Of a stretch of DNA of 64,000 nt, positions 22,301-29,911 are shown piece after piece. Made by a program: the position numbers and the translations under genes. Source of the DNA: Diphasiastrum complanatum (lineage: Eukaryota > Streptophyta > Lycopodiopsida > Lycopodiales > Lycopodiaceae); the NCBI GenBank assembly GCA_029204225.1, contig CM055092.1:85030694-85094693 (forward strand). The letters run 5' to 3'. The notes below the pieces were generated by a model. It was not told the DNA's origin. It was given only the letters and a program-made list of their open reading frames with translations, and ran no database searches. How positions within the stretch are numbered: position 1 is the stretch's first letter; every line of letters begins with the position of its first letter.

Positions 22301-23915
22301 ACCTAGTGGCTGAGGTATATGAGTTTTACAAGTACCACCGTCAACTCACGATGCAGCTTATCACCTCAGAGAGGAAATCACTAGACTCTCTGAAGGAGTC
22401 CTTCGAGAAGATCGATTCGCTCGAATCAGACAACACGAAGCTGATCGAACAACATCGTTCTCTCGAAACACAGCTTCAGACTTTAATAAAGGAAGCTGAT
22501 TCTTTGAAGCAAACCAATAAGGCGATTCAGGCCAAGTCTGACAATTTTCAGACTCAAAACGATTCAACTTTTGGCTGCAAATCAACATGATGTCGCGCTC
22601 CATAAACATCTACAGGAGGAGCGAATGACAAGGTTAAAAGCAGAAGCTGCTTTGTCTCTAAGTACCACTGCAGGGTCAATCATTGTCGACCTCACGAAGC
22701 TGAACCAGCTCCACGGCCAGATGCTCGAAAATTTTCAAGTCGAGTTTTTACAACCGATCGAGGATGCGAAGGCTCTTGTCGAGGAAGAGTTGGCGGAGCT
22801 GAAGGAGCTCTCCAGTGATGCCACCCCATCTTGCAGCGGGCCCGATGCACACGATGACTATCTTCAGGCCCTGCTGCGAATTGATGAACTCACACAGCAA
22901 CTCCAAGCTATGCCTGCCTGCATCGGAGCCTCAGACCATCCAAAATTCTTGGAGGCTGTCGCGAAGATTAACCAGCTCAAACAGGAGCTGTCGAACCAAA
23001 AGCAACAAATGGAAGATCAGAAGTTGGCTGCTGAGTTGCAAACTCAGGATTTGGCAACTACATCTACACAGCCAAAGCGCGCGAATATGGTGGTGTGTGC
23101 CCTATCCCAAACTCTATGTACATAAGACCTATATATAAATTGGCGAATATGGGCTGAATTCTAATTGGGGTTGAGGATCCTAACTTGTTATAGAAAAATT
23201 TGCTGGACTTGTTATAGAAAAATTTGCTGGAATGATCTGGCAGTTCATCTGAAGGCCAAGTTGCCGCACTACTAAGGAATCAGGATGGTGCTGCGTTACT
23301 GGATCCAGATAGTGCTAGGCGTTGTTGGGGTTCTTGTTGGAATACGGGTCTTTGATAACTTGTAACTTGAGGACCTTGTTGTTGCATCCTCCATTGATAT
23401 TGTCTTGCGACGGCCTGTATTCTCGGATTGTAGATACAAGTAACTGCATCATGGTTATTGATGTTGCAAAAGATGCAAAATCTTTGGGCTAGCTGTCTAC
23501 CATGAGGGCACTCGTTTGCAGGTGATTTTTTGTTGGCATGTGGGACAACAAATCAAAAATTCCAGAGTGAATTGAGTTTAGCAATGGACGATAAAGACAT
23601 TAAAAGAGGACAAAATCAATGCAAGGTTTAAAAGCACCTACTGTCAAGAGCTCTGGCCAAGAAAATGAACGGGACTTGCTCTGTTTCCTTCCAAAAAGCT
23701 GCTCTCTTTGGGTCGAATTCAGACTGTTTCTTGCGTAATTCCTCCATGGCATCATTCAGCCCAAGCTGCTTTGTCTCCGCCAAAGCCAGCTCTTTGCCTT
23801 GATCCTTTTTTGGAGATTTTGCTGTGGACGAAAGCGGGGGGCGGCCTTTGACCCCTGCTTTGCCGGCCGCACGAGCAGCTTTCATCAATACATCTGCCAC
23901 GGTCCTGTCCGACAT
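7300..23915 (-). CDS. LIG1: DNA ligase 1, ATP-dependent (N-terminal and first catalytic exons, 3' part not in window)
   Basis: Seven exons on the minus strand join in phase: 23915-23642, 10688-10459, 10253-10137, 8425-8324, 8186-8070, 7861-7631 and 7394-7300 (about 388 codons). The protein starts [19 protein letters not shown], as plant LIG1 nuclear forms do. An in-frame TGA at 23930-23928 supports this start. A basic N-terminal linker follows, then the DNA-binding domain ([26 protein letters not shown]) and adenylation motif [12 protein letters not shown], whose lysine accepts AMP. LIG1 seals Okazaki fragments and repair nicks in the nucleus. Intron 1 is 12,953 bp and carries an antisense Athila-like retrotransposon; intron 3 is 1.7 kb. 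All visible exons are intact. The remaining adenylation motifs and OB-fold are missing: either beyond the left edge after a very long intron or lost. Family identity is near certain; completeness of the gene is not. Confidence 0.93.
7631..7861 (-). CDS. LIG1: LIG1 exon 6 with catalytic lysine
   Basis: 231 nt, 77 codons, phase 0 at both ends. It encodes [20 protein letters not shown], then [14 protein letters not shown] and [13 protein letters not shown]. The lysine in KYDGER forms the covalent AMP adduct in ATP-dependent DNA ligases. The donor is GTAAGT. Confidence 0.95.
8070..8186 (-). CDS. LIG1: LIG1 exon 5
   Basis: 117 nt, 39 codons. It encodes [20 protein letters not shown] and a variable linker, part of the DNA-binding domain. 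The acceptor is TTTTAG and the donor GTTAGT. Confidence 0.92.
8324..8425 (-). CDS. LIG1: LIG1 exon 4
   Basis: 102 nt, 34 codons, encoding [20 protein letters not shown] and [14 protein letters not shown]. The TDCEP..YL.RLLQ stretch is a conserved part of the eukaryotic ligase DNA-binding domain. Confidence 0.93.
8426..10136 (-). other. LIG1 intron 3
   Basis: 1,711 bp between a GTAATA donor and a GGTACAG acceptor on the minus strand. I see no transposon coding sequence, RNA gene or clear repeat in it. Confidence 0.7.
10137..10253 (-). CDS. LIG1: LIG1 exon 3
   Basis: 117 nt, 39 codons, encoding [20 protein letters not shown] and the following [19 protein letters not shown]. The GDLGLVA..SRS.Q motif is typical of LIG1. 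The acceptor is TTTGTAG and the donor GTAATA. Confidence 0.94.
10459..10688 (-). CDS. LIG1: LIG1 exon 2
   Basis: 230 nt. It completes the codon split after exon 1 (A + TG = Met) and encodes [40 protein letters not shown] and [14 protein letters not shown] of the DNA-binding domain. The acceptor is TTTTGCAG and the donor GTAATT. Confidence 0.95.
10689..12439 (-). other. LIG1 intron 1, acceptor-proximal part
   Basis: Intron sequence without recognised genes. From about 11860 to 12440 the composition changes to C-rich with repeated GGTCACT-type words, which may be old transposon DNA leading into the integrase fragment at 12.45 kb. Confidence 0.5.
12446..12800 (+). pseudogene. Ty3/gypsy integrase fragment
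   Basis: 12457-12678 encodes an integrase core ([16 protein letters not shown], then [18 protein letters not shown]). After a stop the homology continues to about 12760 ([15 protein letters not shown]). No reverse transcriptase precedes it. It lies within LIG1 intron 1, antisense to LIG1, and directly before an LTR-like repeat, as integrase normally precedes the 3' LTR. Confidence 0.7.
12830..13244 (+). repeat. LTR-like repeat (3' LTR of the integrase fragment)
   Basis: The body at 12840-13110 matches the minus strand of 4340-4560. It has a TATA-like CTATAAAACAAAGG near 13110. It follows the integrase fragment, as expected for a 3' LTR. The exact TG..CA ends were not resolved. Confidence 0.5.
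13245..13380 (-). pseudogene. Gypsy integrase fragment in opposite orientation
   Basis: The minus strand encodes [20 protein letters not shown], a stop, then [17 protein letters not shown]. This matches the gypsy integrase core that follows the first catalytic aspartate. It abuts the plus-strand LTR-like repeat head to head, showing that two different insertions or a rearrangement meet here. Confidence 0.65.
13381..13788. other. Unassigned intron sequence
   Basis: AT-rich DNA between the integrase fragment and the Athila-like LTR. No gene or repeat copy recognised. Confidence 0.3.
13789..14800 (+). repeat. 5' LTR of element E
   Basis: It ends with ATATACCA at 14800, a few bases before the primer binding site. 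It contains a purine-rich, transcription-start-like region around 14170-14290. The start is uncertain because the second LTR is not in the window for comparison. Confidence 0.5.
14806..14823 (+). other. Primer binding site of element E
   Basis: TGGCGCCGTTGTCGGGGA, the tRNA-Asp-like PBS typical of Athila/Tat-lineage gypsy elements. Confidence 0.85.
14876..16639 (+). pseudogene. Gag of element E with three zinc-knuckle positions
   Basis: The ATG at 14876 opens 361 codons to TAG at 15959-15961. The same frame then continues, with one more stop near 16027, to 16639. Residues about 55-200 form the retrotransposon gag fold ([19 protein letters not shown]). A serine/acidic stretch (about 225-265) and a lysine/arginine-rich stretch follow. 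Zinc knuckles: [14 protein letters not shown] (about 343-356), then after the stop [14 protein letters not shown], in which the second cysteine is tyrosine, and [14 protein letters not shown] near 16208. Gag packages the element RNA. The two stops and the damaged knuckle show decay; otherwise the first 361 codons are intact. Confidence 0.85.
16640..19031 (+). pseudogene. Protease, reverse transcriptase and RNase H of element E
   Basis: After a frameshift near 16620 the frame runs to about 18170. It has an aspartic protease centre [12 protein letters not shown] near 16970 and reverse transcriptase from about 17820 ([40 protein letters not shown]). A frameshift near 18170 moves the rest to another frame: [20 protein letters not shown], the catalytic FIDDF, the thumb ([14 protein letters not shown]) and RNase H ([25 protein letters not shown]) to TGA at 19031. 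The sequence style fits the Athila/Tat side of Ty3/gypsy. Catalytic residues are present but the frameshift makes the copy inactive. Confidence 0.88.
19200..20449 (+). pseudogene. Integrase of element E
   Basis: 19263-19718 has the zinc-binding HHCC region ([11 protein letters not shown], then CDPCQRSG) and the start of the catalytic core ([15 protein letters not shown]). A stop at 19716-19718 and a frame change separate it from 19829-20449, which carries the core end ([20 protein letters not shown]) and the C-terminal domain to LKKYYL and TGA. Integrase joins element cDNA to host DNA. The core is interrupted, so it is inactive. Confidence 0.88.
20450..21235 (+). other. Non-coding gap between pol and the extra coding region of element E
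   Basis: T-rich with many TTTTCGAGAA-like words. It contains the palindrome cluster described separately (20581-20902) and a T/C-rich tract near 21160-21190. No coding frame. In this position it could hold a promoter for the downstream coding region. Confidence 0.5.
20581..20902. promoter_or_regulatory. Cluster of ten TTCnnGAA palindromes (heat-shock-element-like)
   Basis: Perfect TTCnnGAA occurs at 20581, 20592, 20603, 20658, 20730, 20763, 20795, 20861, 20884 and 20895. TTCnnGAA is the core of the heat shock factor binding site. Several copies are spaced 11 bp apart, not the canonical 10 bp for contiguous nTTCn/nGAAn units, so factor binding is unproven. The cluster could instead be a degenerate tandem repeat. 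Confidence 0.45.
21353..23125 (+). pseudogene. Additional post-pol coding region of element E (function unknown)
   Basis: About 590 codons in four linked frame segments: from ATG 21353 to about 21550, then about 21555-21950, 21955-22560 and 22565-23125. The joins near 21550, 21950 and 22560 behave like single-base indels, since protein-like sequence continues across each. The first two segments look globular ([41 protein letters not shown]). The third has an acidic Ser/Ala/Thr-rich linker (about 22050-22270) and then coiled coil ([19 protein letters not shown]). The last segment is again coiled coil ([20 protein letters not shown]). It lies about 0.9 kb after pol on the same strand, where Athila-type elements can carry an extra ORF. 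I see no transmembrane segment or signal peptide, so an envelope role is not supported. I do not recognise a named family. Confidence 0.7.
23183..23230. repeat. Direct tandem duplication, 2 x 24 bp
   Basis: ACTTGTTATAGAAAAATTTGCTGG unit at 23183-23206 repeated exactly at 23207-23230, just beyond the truncated end of element E. Confidence 0.95.
23280..23550 (-). pseudogene. Gag zinc-knuckle fragment, minus strand
   Basis: An open minus-strand frame of about 88 codons ends in TGA at 23282-23280. It encodes a CX2CX4HX4C knuckle, [14 protein letters not shown], followed by [14 protein letters not shown] and a Gln-rich tail. This resembles the C-terminal part of a retrotransposon gag; the Athila-like element near 36 kb has a related CTMCTQNHTTNAHS. 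It lacks an ATG and any linked pol, so it is a relic. It sits between the end of element E and LIG1 exon 1. Confidence 0.5.
23642..23915 (-). CDS. LIG1: LIG1 exon 1 with start codon
   Basis: The ATG at 23915-23913 starts [19 protein letters not shown], followed by a Ser/Lys-rich linker ([11 protein letters not shown]) and the conserved [20 protein letters not shown] entry to the DNA-binding domain. The donor is GTAGGT, after the first base of the codon completed by exon 2. An in-frame TGA five codons upstream supports this start, so no mitochondrial presequence is visible without further upstream splicing. Confidence 0.92.
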
Positions 23916-24900
23916 TGCTTCCTTGTGTCACCTTTCCACGATTTTGATGATGCACAGAAACAAAATACTAGGAGGTGCAACTATTGCACACTACACAAAA
24001 TAAATCATAAACAAAAGGATGCGTTAAATTGGCACTTGTTCGGTGCTGCATCTCAATACAAGGGGAGTTTCTGGAAGTACAATTGAAGAGTTTGTTGGGA
24101 GGGCTGAACTAGGGCAGACAAGAACAAACGGATAAAATGGTCTCAACCCTTGAACTAGAAATACATTTAGCCCTTACACTTGTTCACGATGCAGAAAAAG
24201 ATTTGTGAAGCTGGTCCTTCGCAAGCTGCTCATCGTTCCTTGAGACAGGGTAGCGAAGCAGCCCATGGGAAAAAGGGCGAGAAGTGCACTATGTTTTGCA
24301 AAAAATGAAACAGGCGATGGAACACAGGTAGTGATCGACATCTGATAGTATGAAATAAGCTCAATAATCACAGGCTTGCAAACTATTAATAAAGCAATCA
24401 TACATGATGAATTGAATTCATGCAGCCTCTAACCCATGTGAGTGGAATGGCAGAATTGGATGCGGTAATGGCCAGGAGCATCAAGTCTCACAGATTAGGC
24501 TTGAATTACAAGAGCAAATAAAGCTTGTGATTCCCACAGAAGCAGCATACATCAACAAATGAACACTGAAAGGATTTTTGAAGCGTTTGTTTTGAGGATT
24601 GAAATCCCTGAGTGACATAACCAGCAGGAGATGGGCAGACGAGATTGCAAAACAGAACCAGGAGTCATTGCAGCTGCTGCTATGCAGATAGAATATTGCG
24701 AGAAGTCAAAGAAAGGATCGCAAAAATGTGCAGTAGCTCGCAAGCCTTGGCAAGCGGGAGCATTCGGAGCGCGAGCGCGGGGACGTATCCTTCATCTTTC
24801 TTTTTTTTTGGGTGCGAGCGCGGGAGCGAGAGAACACTTTGACGTTTCCTTTTTTTTGGCATACTAAACTGGTGCTCGGAAACCTCTTTTGAGTCATCCT
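23916..24900 (-). promoter_or_regulatory. LIG1 5' UTR and promoter region
   Basis: Directly upstream of the LIG1 start. It has a CpG-rich patch near 24755-24835 with two similar words (GCGAGCGCGGGGAC and GCGAGCGCGGGAGC) about 45 bp apart, unlike the AT-rich surroundings. No TATA box or E2F site is assigned with confidence. Confidence 0.45.
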
Positions 24901-26329
24901 TAAAAGGGTTTTTAAAAGGGTTTATATGTTTGTATAAAAAGTCGTCAAATATATTAGATACCCATTTTTGAAAAAAATATGCCCCTTTTTTTTATACTTT
25001 GCCTTTTTCTAGAGCATTGTTGACAAGAACAAAATTTTAAATGCTTGTGTTAGAATTTGTTTTTTTGAAATGTTCATGATTTTTCAAAATTATGCACAGG
25101 CTATAATAATGTCACCTAAAAACAAATTTAAAATTTTTTGCGACTGGTTTTAAAGAGATTCAAAAATATTTCATGGAAATCTAACTTTATGAGTGACTGT
25201 CATAATGAGGCTTCATGCATGCATGGGTCATGGATTGCCACCTCACCTCTAGCATTGCATGCAATATGCAAGCAATTAACACATACGTGGTCGTTGTTAA
25301 AACTTGTAAAACATATCTATCATATGTTGTTAATGTTTGGGGATCATACCCATGTAAATATTTTGTACATATCCAAGGTATGTGAATTGAGCACATATCC
25401 TTGTAGAATAGGGCGAAATTGGGTTAGGTAGATCAAATTCCAGTGACATGCATAAAGTCTAGTTGGTCTAGTATGATATGCAATAATGTTGACAATGTCT
25501 AGTTTGACATGCATATAGAGATTCACATGGAATTGGTCAATTATGACCTTGTAAAAACTCGAGCCACAATAAATGCATAATGTCCTAAGTTTTCATAGTG
25601 ACATGCAAAGTATGCAATCACTCTAATGGACACATGCATGTAGATTTGTACATGGCTAGTTGAGAAATTGCCATTTGGAGAAAGTAGGTAGAAGTTAGGT
25701 GTAACCTATGCATGCTAGCAGTTAGGTGTCAAGTTAATAGTTGTTTACACTTGAATAGGTGTAGGATGTGCATTGAATGCAAGGAGTACCACGAATTTTG
25801 GCTCTCCTATATATGTACATATCATTCTCATTCAGAAAGTAATGAAGAACCAAAGTTTTGTAGCTATCTCATGTTTGGTTGGATCTAAACTGCTTTTCTT
25901 GTTATCTCTCTAGCTCTTTCTCTCTAACTCGTGTTGAGGCTAATGCTTATGCATTGTAATCTTGTACTTTTAATCATTCATTGCTATCATAGTTTATTGA
26001 TTAGCATGCTAGATTGTGAATTAGCCATATCTTCTGAACTAGATCTTGTTGAACAATCTAGAATCAGGGTACTGTGCCAATCACAAAGCTTAATCGAGAT
26101 CAGTCACTCTTGTGGACATTTCCCACATGTGTGAATTCTGGAATTTTCAACAGTCTTGAATTTCTTCGTTGTAGCTTTGTTCCAATAGTTAACAATTTGC
26201 AGATTAAAAATTGTCTTACACAAATTTACACAGAAAAGCTCTCACACATGCAAAGCAACCACACATGTACTTGACTCACGAGAGCAATAATAATTCTCAC
26301 GCTGAGGATGTTCTTTACTCTTCTGCTAG
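24901..26329. other. Intergenic DNA with an LTR- or promoter-like segment near 25730-25960
   Basis: No coding region recognised. Around 25800 there is CTCCTATATATGTACATA, followed by a CTCTCTAGCTCTTTCTCTCT leader-like tract, a layout common in plant LTRs. No matching second copy or primer binding site was found, so the assignment is open. Confidence 0.3.
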
Positions 26330-27056
26330 TCAATACAAATCGCAATACTTTTCTTGACCATGTTCTATTTTGGAGATGGTAGCAATGTCTGCTGCTAGCC
26401 CGCTACGAAGAAGCACTGTAATTCTATATGATGCTTTTGCTTTATCGAACAGATCTATCAAAGTGGAACAAAGACTTTGAGCAATGTTCAATGACCAGAT
26501 GCCAATACAAGTTTTGAAAACCACACAATTAATTGCCAACACTAAAATGTCCCCTAGGACTCCAAGCCGAAATAGAACTCCTAAAACCCCGAGGGAGAAT
26601 GCAATAGACGACCGTCCCAACGAAACCTAGATCAAGTACTGATCTAGCCCCCCAGCAATCCAAGAGATAGGAAAATTACAAAGGAAGTACTTCACAGTCT
26701 GACAGCATAACGGCCATAAGACTCTTCATGATCCTCATAGACACTGGTGAGAGTACAAATAGAGCATAGAGCCTACCCCACATGCCCGTGCACCGAATCC
26801 ACATGGAAGCACCCTAACTGATCATGTCAATCTCCCATGCATGCATGTAGATATCCCTAACCCATAGTAGCTAAGACCCATGCAATAGCACAACTCATGT
26901 ACATCCTATCTCATACTAGGATGCAGCACACATGCTAATACCGCATGCAGGTGGTCAGCTGACCCCATGGTCCTACTCGACTACTATCCAAGCTAAGTCT
27001 GGTCCCTATGTCCTAGACACTTCCTGATGGTCCAAACCCCCATTAGGACCATGACA
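26330..27056 (-). repeat. 3' LTR of the chromovirus
   Basis: On the minus strand the LTR starts TGTCATGGTCCTAATGGGGG at 27056, directly after the purine tract AATAAGGGGGGAAATA. The other end is not defined because no second LTR copy is seen. The lower coordinate is a guess. Confidence 0.5.
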
Positions 27057-27075
27057 TATTTCCCCCCTTATTTTA
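27057..27075 (-). other. Polypurine tract of the chromovirus
   Basis: The minus strand reads AAAATAAGGGGGGAAATA immediately before the TG of the 3' LTR. This is the plus-strand priming site of the element. Confidence 0.65.
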
Positions 27076-27104
27076 GTTTTGTCCTCAAAACTTAAAGTCA
27101 GGGA

Positions 27105-27549
27105 AACTCCTCTTAAGATTATCTTCCAGTTCCCATGAATCCTCATCATCTGAATGCCCTTTCCAACGAACTAGATGCTCAATAACCACCTGATTACGCA
27201 ATCATTTGGTTCTCGTATCAAGTATCTTTTCGGGTTCCAAAGAAATCCTTTCAGACAAATCTTCAAACGAATCTAGACTTTTACCAGAACCAAGGTAATC
27301 CCCCTCAAGTAAATTCATCTTTAGACGACTTACATGGAACATGGGATATGCCTTGATCTTGTCCGATAAATTTAATCGGTAAGCTAAAGATCCAATCTTT
27401 TCCAAGATTTGATAAAGTCCACTGTAATGAGTATACAATTTGTACTGCTTCCCAGTACGCACTACTCTAGAATCTTTTGAAATTCTAAAATACACCCAAT
27501 CTCCAACTTGAAACTCCCAAGGTGATCTTTCCAAATTAGCAATTTGCAA
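27105..27549 (-). pseudogene. Chromovirus integrase C-terminus and chromodomain
   Basis: 27549-27202 encodes the integrase C-terminal domain (FQVGDWVYFRISKDSRVVRT, YPMFHVSRLKMNLL). After TGA at the end of that frame, homology continues to about 27105 as LRNQVVIEHLVRWKGHS and DDEDSWE, the core of a chromodomain, with the aromatic/WKG and D..SWE positions present. Chromodomains of chromoviruses bind modified histones and direct insertion into heterochromatin. The stop before the chromodomain and the upstream insert make it a relic. Confidence 0.8.
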
Positions 27550-27935
27550 AAATGGTCAAAAAAAACTTTTTTTTGGTGGTTTTTTCACTACTTTTGGGGA
27601 TTTTCACAAAATTCATGGCTAATATTTTGCATGCATGTTTTCAGAGGTGTAATGATGCTTTCCTAAGTTTTTCATGAAGTTCGGTTAGGATTGGACACCA
27701 TTATGGGTCTCAAAAAGTCAAAAAAAAAAAAATCTATTTTTGTGGTTTTTTGAGCTTGAATAACTCTCAATAGGTGGTCTGAACTACTGGATTTTTTTAT
27801 AAGCTGAAAGATATGATGGATTGCCTATGATTTGAGCCATCATGCACTTAATTTGGAGTTGGGGGGGCTTAGGCACCAATATCTTGGAGTTTTGCTTGTT
27901 GAAGGAGTCCATAAATGCAATTTTTGCATAATCTG
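27550..27935. other. Unrelated AT-rich insert replacing the integrase core
   Basis: It separates the integrase N-terminal and C-terminal parts. It has T and A homopolymers and no coding frame. Terminal repeats were not seen, so the nature of the insert is unknown. Confidence 0.4.
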
Positions 27936-27938
27936 AGC

Positions 27939-28460
27939 TTATGATTGCTTGATAGACCTGATAGAAGCCTCTATGCCTCTCTTATGAACCTTAGAAGAGT
28001 GCTTATAACCAACTTTTCCATTCCGAAATAGCAAACCACCTCGAATAGAGAACTGTTTCATTATCTTCTTATTTTTTTTAGAAATCTGAGATCCTTGTGA
28101 GTTAATCTCTATTCCATTCTCATTTTTCCTAGTCTCAACCATTTTCTAGATGCGACCAAAATGAGAATCTGATTCACACTTTCCTCTCAACGAAAGATAT
28201 AGATTAGTGGAAATCTGGGTGAATGAAAGTTCATTTAATTCATCACTCCAACTAAGAGCGTATGCAACTTTATTAGAGCTCCCTTTGATATATCGGATCT
28301 CATGATCAAATTCCTGCATAATCTCAATCCAGGGAGCTTTACGACCCCTCAGATCATTTTGATTGCAAAAGTATTTTAGAGGCTGGTGATATGTATACAC
28401 TATAAACTGACTACCATAAAGGTAATGCCTCCAGGTTACCCTAGGATTATGTTCGTACAT
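27939..28460 (-). pseudogene. Chromovirus RNase H and integrase N-terminal fragments
   Basis: 28460-28146 encodes the end of RNase H (WRHYLYGSQFIVYTYHQPLK, LRGRKAPWIEIMQEFDHEI). After a stop, 28142-27939 gives the region before the integrase zinc finger (KQFSIRGGLLFRNGKV). The integrase catalytic core that should follow is replaced by the insert at 27550-27935. Its nearest relative in this window is element D near 49.2-49.7 kb. Confidence 0.75.
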
Positions 28461-28666
28461 GCTAAATCTAAAACATGAAAATCTATTAACTCTCTATAAT
28501 CTTGAATCCAAACTGAGAGCTTCGGAACTTTGACATCCCAAGTCTCCAACTCTGCACCTAAAGCTAGATATACCTTATATCTATAATCATTGGCTTCAGT
28601 TTCCAGGCCGAGTTTTTGCACAAGACCAGAGTTAATAAAATTATGAGTAGAACCACTATCCACCAA
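28436..28666 (-). pseudogene. Chromovirus protease fragment
   Basis: It encodes MVDSGSTHNFINSGLVQKLG with the aspartic protease DSG motif and continues to FHVLDLACTNIILG. It then jumps directly to RNase H sequence near 28455, showing a deletion of the whole reverse transcriptase. Confidence 0.75.
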
Positions 28667-28799
28667 TATACTAACTTCATGTCCTTTTAACTGTGTCTTT
28701 CAAACAAAATAATCCATTAGGCAAAAATGAAGCAGTACTAAATGAACATTCACACTCACAATTAACTTTGTTAATTTTCAATTTTAGATTTTCTTTACC

Positions 28800-29350
28800 C
28801 GACATCTCAATGACTTGAGCTGCGGGTTTCTTTCACTCCTGGCAGAACTTCATAACATGTCTAGACTTGTTGTAGACAAAATACACATTCGACTTCCTAG
28901 CCTTCGACATTTGCTTCTTATGCTTAAATTCCTATGCCATTTGATCCAGTTCATCAAAATATTTATTGGGCTTCTTATCACGAACTTATTTATTTCTCTT
29001 CTTTTGGTTAGATCCAGATGGATTGGCTTGAAATTGCTTCTTGGATGCCACCATCATGGAATCATAAGCTTTTGCAACTTGTACGACATTCTCAAATGTC
29101 AGAAGCACATTTTGCTTACATTCATTTTGATAATCAGCTGGCAGACATAGGATAAACTGCCAGAGTGCTAGTTTTGCATCGAATGATGGAACTTTGTTCC
29201 ACAAATGCATAAATTCTTACAAGTAAGAGTCTAAGCTCCAAGTACCCATTTTGCGATTGACAAATCTTTGGTAAAAATTCGAATCGTCTGCAACCACAAA
29301 TGATTTTCTGAATACCTCCATGAATTCACGTAGTGGGTTTGGGTTCCAAA
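28800..29350 (-). pseudogene. Chromovirus gag fragment
   Basis: The minus strand shows REFMEVFRKSFVVADDSNFY near 29320 and, after a stop, MHLWNKVPSFDAKLALWQFI and LPADYQNECK (29210-28986), typical of the gypsy gag capsid region. The zinc-knuckle part near 28850 is broken by stops. Confidence 0.65.
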
Positions 29351-29400
29351 TCACGCCACCACGATGAAGCCTTTCTCAAAAAAATAGAACCACTCTCTCG

Positions 29401-29911
29401 ATCTTTTTCTCTTCTATATGCCACTAGCTATGCACTTATTTATTTTCAAGATGGAACACACTTCATTCTTAAAATGTCCACGTTAGACCCGAAGACATTG
29501 CAGTAGTGCAACCACCTGGAGAGGCCATCAGGATGTAGAGGTACGTGGAGTTGATCCAAAGGTATGTAGCCCACAAGGCCAATACCAAAACTTACCAAGA
29601 CCATTGTGGAAAGAAGCTACTGGAGTCTCAAAATCAAACTCAAAAGATGCAGCAGGACTTATCCACATGTGTGAATGGTATCTTGACATGTGTGAGTAAT
29701 AACTCATTCACATGGAAGTCCAATCTATTTAAATAAAGTTTGACCAATTTGACCAATTTCAAGATTCTTCTCAAAGGTCAATTTCACACTAGTGTAGATC
29801 TAGCTAAAATCAATCTAACTTTATAAAAGTGACTTATGTACATTCTTTCACACGTGGGAACAGACTCCACACGTGTGAGATCTTATCAAGATCAGAGATC
29901 TACAAAGTACA
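29401..29911. other. Unassigned sequence with paired CACACGTG words
   Basis: No coding frame recognised. 29850-29885 has CACACGTGGGAAC followed by CTCCACACGTGTGAGAT, nearly the same pair as in the copia B LTRs (41546 and 56094). It may be an old LTR fragment of a related element. Confidence 0.35.

Larger units (their letters stand above)
13789..23125 (+). mobile_element. Athila/Tat-like Ty3/gypsy retrotransposon (element E) inside LIG1 intron 1
   Basis: In order: 5' LTR ending at 14800, PBS 14806-14823 of the TGGCGCCGTTGTCGGGGA type used by Athila/Tat elements, gag with zinc knuckles, protease, reverse transcriptase, RNase H, integrase, a 0.8-kb non-coding gap and an additional coding region. 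No 3' LTR was found, so the element is 3'-truncated near 23.1 kb. Gag-pol has at least two in-frame stops and several frameshifts. It is antisense to LIG1. The left LTR edge (TGTGATGCC near 13789) is a guess. Confidence 0.85.
26330..29400 (-). mobile_element. Decayed chromovirus (Ty3/gypsy with chromodomain), minus orientation
   Basis: Reading down the minus strand: gag (about 29350-28800), protease (28666-28440), RNase H (28460-28146), integrase zinc region (28142-27939), unrelated insert (27935-27550), integrase C-terminus (27549-27202), chromodomain (about 27200-27105), polypurine tract and 3' LTR. The reverse transcriptase is missing, cut out between protease and RNase H. No 5' LTR is seen to the right. 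Confidence 0.8.
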
